DNA from: Oscillospiraceae bacterium
GTDB lineage: Bacteria > Bacillota > Clostridia > Oscillospirales > Acutalibacteraceae
NCBI GenBank assembly: GCA_003486665.1
Contig: DNGF01000223.1
Coordinates: 2,920 to 14,160 of the forward strand
Reading direction: 5' to 3'
Length of the DNA stretch: 11,241 nt
Part shown: piece after piece, positions 6,982-11,241 of the stretch
Position numbering within the stretch: position 1 is the first letter of the stretch
How the letters are laid out: the number at the start of each line of letters is the position of its first letter
Notes under the pieces: model-generated
Database searches by the model: none
Told to the model about the DNA's origin: nothing
The model's input: only the letters and a program-made list of their open reading frames with translations
Program-made: the position numbers and the translations under genes

Positions 6982-7611
6982 TCAGATAAGCTCCGCTTCA
7001 ACCTTACCTCCGTTATTTTTCTTTGCAAGCCGTGATTTTATGCACGGAACGAGCGTTCCGACTATCGTACAGACGATCCACTCAATATATGCGTTATATG
7101 TAATGAGCGTTCTTATTATCTGCGTCGGATTCGAGCCGAGATCCTGTATATAATCGCTGCTGTAAAAAGCAATCAAAAGCGCGGCGACAAAGAACACCGT
7201 GTTGAGAAATCCGCCGCTGAATGACGAAATGATATTGGCGAATATCGGCGACGTATTTCGGCTGAAAAGCTTATGTATCAGTCCGCAGCTCAAGCCCATA
7301 AGCGCTCTCGGAACAATACAGACCAAGAGTGACAAAGGCACGCTGATATGGATAAACGTCTGTCCGAAAACATAGCTCGGATCAAAGCAATGCACAAAGC
7401 TGGATATTCCGAATACCGTTCCGAGATAGAGTCCGCACAGCGGTCCGTACTGAACAGCGCCGATAACCACCAGCAAAGGCAAAAAGGTTATAGAAGCTCT
7501 CGGCATTTTAAGATAGCCGAGAGGCGTAAGACTCATTACAATGATAAGTGCGGTTAAAACAGCTGTAAAAATCAGCTTTTCTCTTCCCTTTCCCTTTAGT
7601 AAATGTTCCAT
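6982..7611 (-). CDS. panT: ECF transporter S component, probably pantothenate-specific
   Basis: The 209-residue hydrophobic protein has about six membrane segments (roughly residues 12-34, 40-57, 59-75, 85-110, 123-148 and 166-191). This is the size and layout of substrate-binding S components of energy-coupling factor transporters, which share an EcfA-A'-T energising module encoded elsewhere. The N-terminal KMPRASITFLPLLVVIGAV segment matches my recollection of the ECF S-component family. Its ATG directly follows the coaX stop (TAAATG), and the ribosome site GGAAGGG lies inside the end of coaX. Because CoaX phosphorylates pantothenate, the neighbour suggests this S component imports that vitamin. 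Specificity is inferred from context alone; another vitamin cannot be excluded, and the symbol rests on that inference. No ATPase or T component is present in the window. Confidence 0.8.
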   Translation of the reverse strand: MEHLLKGKGREKLIFTAVLTALIIVMSLTPLGYLKMPRASITFLPLLVVIGAVQYGPLCGLYLGTVFGISSFVHCFDPSYVFGQTFIHISVPLSLLVCIVPRALMGLSCGLIHKLFSRNTSPIFANIISSFSGGFLNTVFFVAALLIAFYSSDYIQDLGSNPTQIIRTLITYNAYIEWIVCTIVGTLVPCIKSRLAKKNNGGKVEAELI

Positions 7612-8385
7612 TTAAAATGAACCCTTCCGTTTATAAATATTTTTCAAACCCTCAAGAATAAGATCGCGGTCATAAATTATTTCACGATCGCAGTTTTTAA
7701 CAATTTCCTTTGCCAAGCCGCCCGTTGCGACAGTGGTTTTAACTTTCTTTCCGAATTCCTTTTCCATCCTTGCCGTTAAGCCGTCCAGCATTGCCGCAGT
7801 GCCGAAAACCGTACCGGACTGCATACAATCTACGGTATTTGTTCCGATCGAGGTCGGCGGCGCAGTCAGCCTGACTGCCGGCAGCTGAGATGTCTTTTTC
7901 GCAAGCGCTTCAAGCGAAATTCCGACACCTGCCGAAATAGTACAGCCGAGAAACGTTCCGTCCCCGTCAAGAAGAATTATCTTCGTTGCCGTTCCGAGAT
8001 CAACGATGAAGCATGGCAGCTCATATTTATCAATCGCCGCCACAGACGCCACCGCCAGATCGGCGCCGAGAAAGCCCTCCGTATTTGTAACGATCTTCAG
8101 CCCTGTGCCTATATCCGATGTCAAAACGGACGGAGTTATCCCCGTAACGGCTTCAACCGCATTGCCGACCGCATTGACAACCTCAGGAACTACACTGCTT
8201 ATAATCGCGCCGGAAAAGCCGGAACAGCTTGCATTATGAAGTTTAAAAATATTAAGAAGCTCGACCGAGTACTGATCGCTTGTACGCTTCCTGTCCGTTG
8301 CAAGACGTGAGGTAAAAAGCAGCTCATCGCCTTCATATATTCCCATAGTTATATTGGTATTGCCTATATCTATTGTTAAAAGCAT
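7612..8385 (-). CDS. coaX: Type III pantothenate kinase
   Basis: The 257-residue protein of the ASKHA fold performs the first step of CoA synthesis: pantothenate to 4'-phosphopantothenate with ATP. Type III kinases are not inhibited by CoA and typically need a monovalent cation. Motifs in order: phosphate-binding DIGNTN (6-11), SSVVPEV (63-69), GADL (107-110, with the conserved Asp109; Leu replaces the Arg found in many homologues), DLGTAT (129-134), TISAGVGIS (149-157) and SQLPAV (166-171). The start at 8385 gives the family beginning MLLTIDIGNTN and has GGTGAT as ribosome site. An ATG four codons upstream (8397) lies at the predicted transcription start and has no ribosome site. The gene abuts the ECF S component, forming an uptake-plus-trapping pair. 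Confidence 0.95.
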   Translation of the reverse strand: MLLTIDIGNTNITMGIYEGDELLFTSRLATDRKRTSDQYSVELLNIFKLHNASCSGFSGAIISSVVPEVVNAVGNAVEAVTGITPSVLTSDIGTGLKIVTNTEGFLGADLAVASVAAIDKYELPCFIVDLGTATKIILLDGDGTFLGCTISAGVGISLEALAKKTSQLPAVRLTAPPTSIGTNTVDCMQSGTVFGTAAMLDGLTARMEKEFGKKVKTTVATGGLAKEIVKNCDREIIYDRDLILEGLKNIYKRKGSF

Positions 8386-8402
8386 ATCAATCACCATTTA
8401 AA

Positions 8403-8431
8403 ATTATATTGGTTTTCAATCCAAAAGTCAA
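8403..8431 (-). promoter_or_regulatory. Sigma-A promoter of the coaX-panT operon
   Basis: On the minus strand TTGACT (8426-8431) and a perfect TATAAT (8403-8408) are spaced by 17 bases. Initiation about 6-7 bases past the -10 falls near 8396-8397, giving a leader of only about 11-12 bases before the ATG at 8385. A second -35-like TTGACA (8435-8440) sits 9 bases further upstream, but its spacing to the -10 is too long. Confidence 0.88.
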
Positions 8432-8530
8432 CATTGTCAATATAACAGTCACAATAAACTGCATTTTTCGGACATTTAACCATTTTACGAACGTCTGTTT
8501 TTGTGCATTTGCCGAAAAAATTAAACGTTG
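8432..8530. other. Divergent intergenic core between coaX and the glycyl radical operon
   Basis: These 99 bases separate the two opposed promoters. The only structure noticed is a distant inverted repeat, TTTTTCGG (8464-8471) with CCGAAAAA (8512-8519), with 40 bases between the arms. It could be an operator or chance in AT-rich DNA. No open reading frame here has convincing coding character. Confidence 0.4.
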
Positions 8531-8559
8531 TTGAAAAAAATGTAAAAATATGATACGAT
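8531..8559 (+). promoter_or_regulatory. Sigma-A promoter of the glycyl radical enzyme operon, with extended -10
   Basis: TTGAAA (8531-8536) and TACGAT (8554-8559) are spaced by 17 bases, with TGA directly before the -10 giving an extended TGn element. The start would be near 8566, leaving a leader of about 18 bases that contains GGAGG (8573-8577) 6 bases before the ATG at 8584. Confidence 0.85.
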
Positions 8560-8583
8560 GAACAGAGTAAACGGAGGCATATT

Positions 8584-9288
8584 ATGAGGATTTTACAAAA
8601 GGGTTTCAACTATTCACAGGACGGTCCGGGCAACCGACTGGTCTACCATCTTCAGGGCTGTAATTTCAGGTGCAAATGGTGTTCAAATCCCGAAAGTATG
8701 CCGCTTTTTTCGGACAAGGCAGAGGATGTTCCGAATGATGATGTGGTTAATGAGATTGAGCGAAGCCGAATGATGTTTTTTGACGGCGGCGGAGTGACCT
8801 TCACGGGCGGCGAACCCACCTTACAGACGGACGATCTTATATATGTATTGAGAAAGGTGCAGGCTCTCGGAATCAATACCGCCATTGAAAACAACGGCTC
8901 AAGCCCACGGCTTTGCGAAATTTCCGATTATGTTGACTACATGATAATCGACATAAAGCACCCCGATGACGATATACATAAAAAGTATGTAGCGCACAGC
9001 AACAAAATGACAATTGAAAATCTCATTAAGCTCTCAAAGACGAGAAATCAGCTTCACGTCCGAATCCCGCTGATAAATCACGTCAACACGGATCCCGAAC
9101 CGTTTGCCGAGCTGTTCAAAAAAATGGATATGACAAACGCGGTTGTTGAAATTCTCGCCTACCACGAATACGGCAAGTGCAAGTGGACGGAGGAATACGA
9201 GATAACGGACGGCTTCGTGACCGATGAACAAATAAGAAATTTCAAAGCCCGTCTTAAAGCTGACGGTATACATTTTATAACAACCTGA
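8584..9288 (+). CDS. Glycyl-radical-enzyme activase (radical SAM), short form without ferredoxin insert
   Basis: The 234-residue radical SAM enzyme of the pyruvate-formate-lyase-activating type installs the glycyl radical on a partner enzyme by cleaving S-adenosylmethionine. The [4Fe-4S] motif CNFRCKWC (Cys26, Cys30, Cys33) follows DGPGNRLVYHLQG. The SAM-binding GGEP is at 75-78 in VTFTGGEPTLQ, and a YMIIDIKHPDD strand follows. Activases of choline lyase, glycerol dehydratase and aryl decarboxylases usually carry a two-cluster ferredoxin-like insert after the first motif. Here residues 34-74 contain no Cys, so the insert is absent, as in PflA. The WCSNPES text nevertheless resembles the insert-bearing group. 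Its partner starts 14 bases downstream. The first ATG has GGAGG 6 bases upstream. I do not assign pflA because the partner is not a canonical pyruvate formate-lyase. Confidence 0.93.
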   Translation: MRILQKGFNYSQDGPGNRLVYHLQGCNFRCKWCSNPESMPLFSDKAEDVPNDDVVNEIERSRMMFFDGGGVTFTGGEPTLQTDDLIYVLRKVQALGINTAIENNGSSPRLCEISDYVDYMIIDIKHPDDDIHKKYVAHSNKMTIENLIKLSKTRNQLHVRIPLINHVNTDPEPFAELFKKMDMTNAVVEILAYHEYGKCKWTEEYEITDGFVTDEQIRNFKARLKADGIHFITT

Positions 9289-9302
9289 GCGGAGGTAACG
9301 GT

Positions 9303-11241
9303 ATGATATTTGACATTTATACACCCGAAAAGGTGACCGAAAAGGCAAAGGCACTCTTTAAGCACGAGAGAGCCAAGGACAGACTTGACGGCTGGTTCAT
9401 CGCCAAGGAAAAGGAGCTTCAGATTTACGACTCGCTTTCCGAATACGATGAGGAGGTCAAAAAGGCGCTCATAATAAAGGAAATCGTAAAGGATATCCCG
9501 ATTGACCTTGACGAAAACCAGATTTTCGCAGGCACTCAGGATGATTCCTTTGCGCGAAGCTATGCGCTCATCAATCCCTCGTTCAAGGTTGAGGAGTTTG
9601 CAGGCTATTGCGACCCTGCCGCAGTTTTCGGCGATATCGTACCGAACGAGGAATTCACCGAGGAGAGAATCAAGAAAGCCAAGGACGAATTTCTTAAAAC
9701 GGAATACGCAAAGAAGCTCGAAAAGGTATATTCCGAGAGCGAGAGCTACACAAAGGAAGTTATCTATTTCTTTGAACAGGTTACAGGCCACCTTATCCCC
9801 GATTTCCGCTTTGCTTTGAAGCACGGACTTAAGGCTCTCATCGACGAGATGAAGGGCAAGGACGGCAACGGCTACAAGGCATTCGTTATCGCTCTTGAGG
9901 CGGCGTGCGACCTTGCCGCAAGATATGAAAAGCTTGCAAGAGAAAAGGCGGTAACTCTCCCCGAGCCGCAGAAATCGCAGTTCATTCTCATGGCTGATAC
10001 GCTCAAAAAGGTTCCCTACAACGGAGCGAAAAATCTCTACGAAGCGATTCAGTCGTTCATCATATTGTGGCAGATGATGTGCCTTGAGCAGGCTCCGAAT
10101 CCGTTCGCATTCTCAGTCGGAAATGCCGACAGAATTTTCGAACCGTACAGAAACGGTCTTGACCGTGACGAAACAGCGGCTTTGTTCAAGCATTTCCTTG
10201 TTTTCTTCAATGTTGCGGACAGAAGCTGGGCAATCTCGCAGAACATCATCGTCAGCGGACGCAGCGTCTGCGGAGAGGATCTGACAAACCCGACTACATA
10301 TGCGCTGCTTGACGCTTACTACGATATGAACCTGCCGCAGCCGATACTCTCGGTTAAGCTGCATAAGAACACCCCCGAAAAGCTCTACCGTGAGCTTGGC
10401 AGATTCTTTTTCTCTCCGGGTGTTCTCACTCCGTCGATGTTCAACGACGACGCACTCTTTGAAACACTCGGCTCACACGGCGTTGACGAGGATGACCTCC
10501 CCGATATCGCAATCGCAGGCTGTCAGGAGCCGCTGATCATGGGCGAAGACAACGCCAACACGACCAACAGCTGGTTCAATTTACCGAAAATTCTTGAAAT
10601 GACCCTCACGGGCGGCTATTCGCTCATCACGGGCGAAAAGCTCTGCGACGTGGAGAAAGCTCCGCTCGAAAATATCCGTGAGGAATTCTATAAAAACGTT
10701 AAATTCTTTGCTCACGAAATGGCAAAATCCGCCAACGGCGCATCGGAAGCTATTTCAACTCAGCGTGTTCCGTTCCTCTCCTGCTTTATGGGCGGCCGGC
10801 GCAACGGAATTGACGCAAGAGATATTCACAAACAAGGCACGAAGTATAACGGAAGCGGCTGCCTTATCCACGGTACGACCGTTGTTGCCGACTGCTTTGC
10901 CGCAATTGACAGGCTGCTTAAAGAAAGACCGCAGGACGCAGAAAAGCTCATTCCGGCGCTCAAAGCCGATTTCGTGGGCTACGAGGACTTGCGTGACTTC
11001 CTGCTCGGTGCGGACAAATACGGCAACAATATTGAAAAGGTTGACAGCGAGGCGGGCGAGATCGCATCAAAGGTTGCCGACGTGGTTGCGAACGAGAAGA
11101 ACTATCTCGGCAATCCGTTCAGACCCGATTTCAGCACCCCGTCAACTCACCTTCTTTACGGCTACTGGGTCGGTGCAACGCCCGACGGCAGAAAGAGCCG
11201 TGATATGCTCAACTACGGCGTTGACCCGCTCTACGGCAGTG
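9303..11241 (+). CDS. Glycyl radical enzyme of the PFL-like family, substrate unknown, 3'-truncated by the window
   Basis: The ATG at 9303 has GGAGGT (9291-9296) 6 bases upstream, and 646 codons are visible with no stop. The barrel and active-site text is typical of glycyl radical enzymes: TPSMFNDDALFETL, then AIAGCQEPLIMG with the thiyl-radical Cys407 and the Glu409 of the GCxE dehydratase/lyase pattern. Later come WFNLPKILEMTLTGG, RVPFLSC, ADCFAAID and GATPDGR. Classical pyruvate formate-lyase has a Cys-Cys pair at this place, so this enzyme sits with the diol-dehydratase, C-N/C-S lyase and decarboxylase branches. Most of those read GCVE rather than GCQE. The glycyl loop (RVxGY-like) is expected about 90-110 residues beyond the window, for a total near 750. 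The activase just upstream is its likely partner. The substrate cannot be named from the visible sequence. Confidence 0.93.
   Translation, partial: MIFDIYTPEKVTEKAKALFKHERAKDRLDGWFIAKEKELQIYDSLSEYDEEVKKALIIKEIVKDIPIDLDENQIFAGTQDDSFARSYALINPSFKVEEFAGYCDPAAVFGDIVPNEEFTEERIKKAKDEFLKTEYAKKLEKVYSESESYTKEVIYFFEQVTGHLIPDFRFALKHGLKALIDEMKGKDGNGYKAFVIALEAACDLAARYEKLAREKAVTLPEPQKSQFILMADTLKKVPYNGAKNLYEAIQSFIILWQMMCLEQAPNPFAFSVGNADRIFEPYRNGLDRDETAALFKHFLVFFNVADRSWAISQNIIVSGRSVCGEDLTNPTTYALLDAYYDMNLPQPILSVKLHKNTPEKLYRELGRFFFSPGVLTPSMFNDDALFETLGSHGVDEDDLPDIAIAGCQEPLIMGEDNANTTNSWFNLPKILEMTLTGGYSLITGEKLCDVEKAPLENIREEFYKNVKFFAHEMAKSANGASEAISTQRVPFLSCFMGGRRNGIDARDIHKQGTKYNGSGCLIHGTTVVADCFAAIDRLLKERPQDAEKLIPALKADFVGYEDLRDFLLGADKYGNNIEKVDSEAGEIASKVADVVANEKNYLGNPFRPDFSTPSTHLLYGYWVGATPDGRKSRDMLNYGVDPLYGS

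Noticed and set aside
8386..8397. Upstream ATG for coaX at 8397
   Set aside because: It lies at the predicted transcription start and has no ribosome site; the ATG at 8385 gives the canonical MLLTIDIGNTN start. It is kept as an alternative only.
8391..8609. 72-codon minus-strand frame upstream of coaX
   Set aside because: It covers both divergent promoters and overlaps the activase start on the other strand; its composition is not protein-like.
9159..9824. 221-codon open frame on the minus strand opposite the activase and glycyl radical enzyme genes
   Set aside because: It is antisense to two genes with clear motifs; its sequence is Leu/Val-rich without any family motif, as expected for an antisense shadow.

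Overview
The window reads as chromosomal DNA of an anaerobic gut-type Clostridium relative, most likely in the Ruminococcaceae/Oscillospiraceae. The support is a T-box leader on a methionyl-tRNA synthetase gene, strong AGGAGG/GGAGG ribosome binding sites, sigma-A promoters with 17-base spacers, an oxygen-sensitive glycyl radical enzyme with its activase, and a large repeat-built surface protein with H...H...CxxCG modules. The taxonomic call is inference from gene content, not a database match. No tRNA, rRNA, IS element, phage gene or CRISPR array was seen.

Layout. Positions 2-3655 (+) hold the 3' part of a giant modular surface protein. It has beta-solenoid-like repeats of about 235-250 residues, a Gram-positive-type repeat domain, an FN3-like domain and a hydrophobic C-terminal tail. 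Its stop overlaps the start of a 54-residue acidic protein (3652-3816, +). A strong hairpin at 3826-3860 separates this pair from a convergent leftward cluster: metG (4644-6590, -) and tatD (3880-4644, -), joined stop-to-start. metG is preceded by a T-box leader (about 6712-6944) with its own promoter. Upstream of that, also leftward, are coaX (7612-8385) and an ECF transporter S component (6982-7611). The S component probably imports pantothenate, the substrate of CoaX.

Positions 8386-8583 form a divergent promoter region. To the right on the plus strand are a glycyl-radical-enzyme activase (8584-9288) and, 14 bases further on, its partner glycyl radical enzyme (9303 to the window end, 3'-truncated). 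The enzyme's Cys-x-Glu active site is visible, but the C-terminal glycyl loop lies outside the window.

How the genes work together. metG supplies Met-tRNA, and its leader senses uncharged tRNA. The coaX-panT pair looks like a vitamin B5 uptake-and-trap unit feeding CoA synthesis. It has no terminator before the metG promoter, so the T-box terminator may also end coaX-panT transcripts. The activase and enzyme form a two-gene radical system whose substrate cannot be read from this window. It is the least ordinary metabolic content here: the activase is short, with no ferredoxin insert, and the enzyme carries GCQE where GCVE is the common form.
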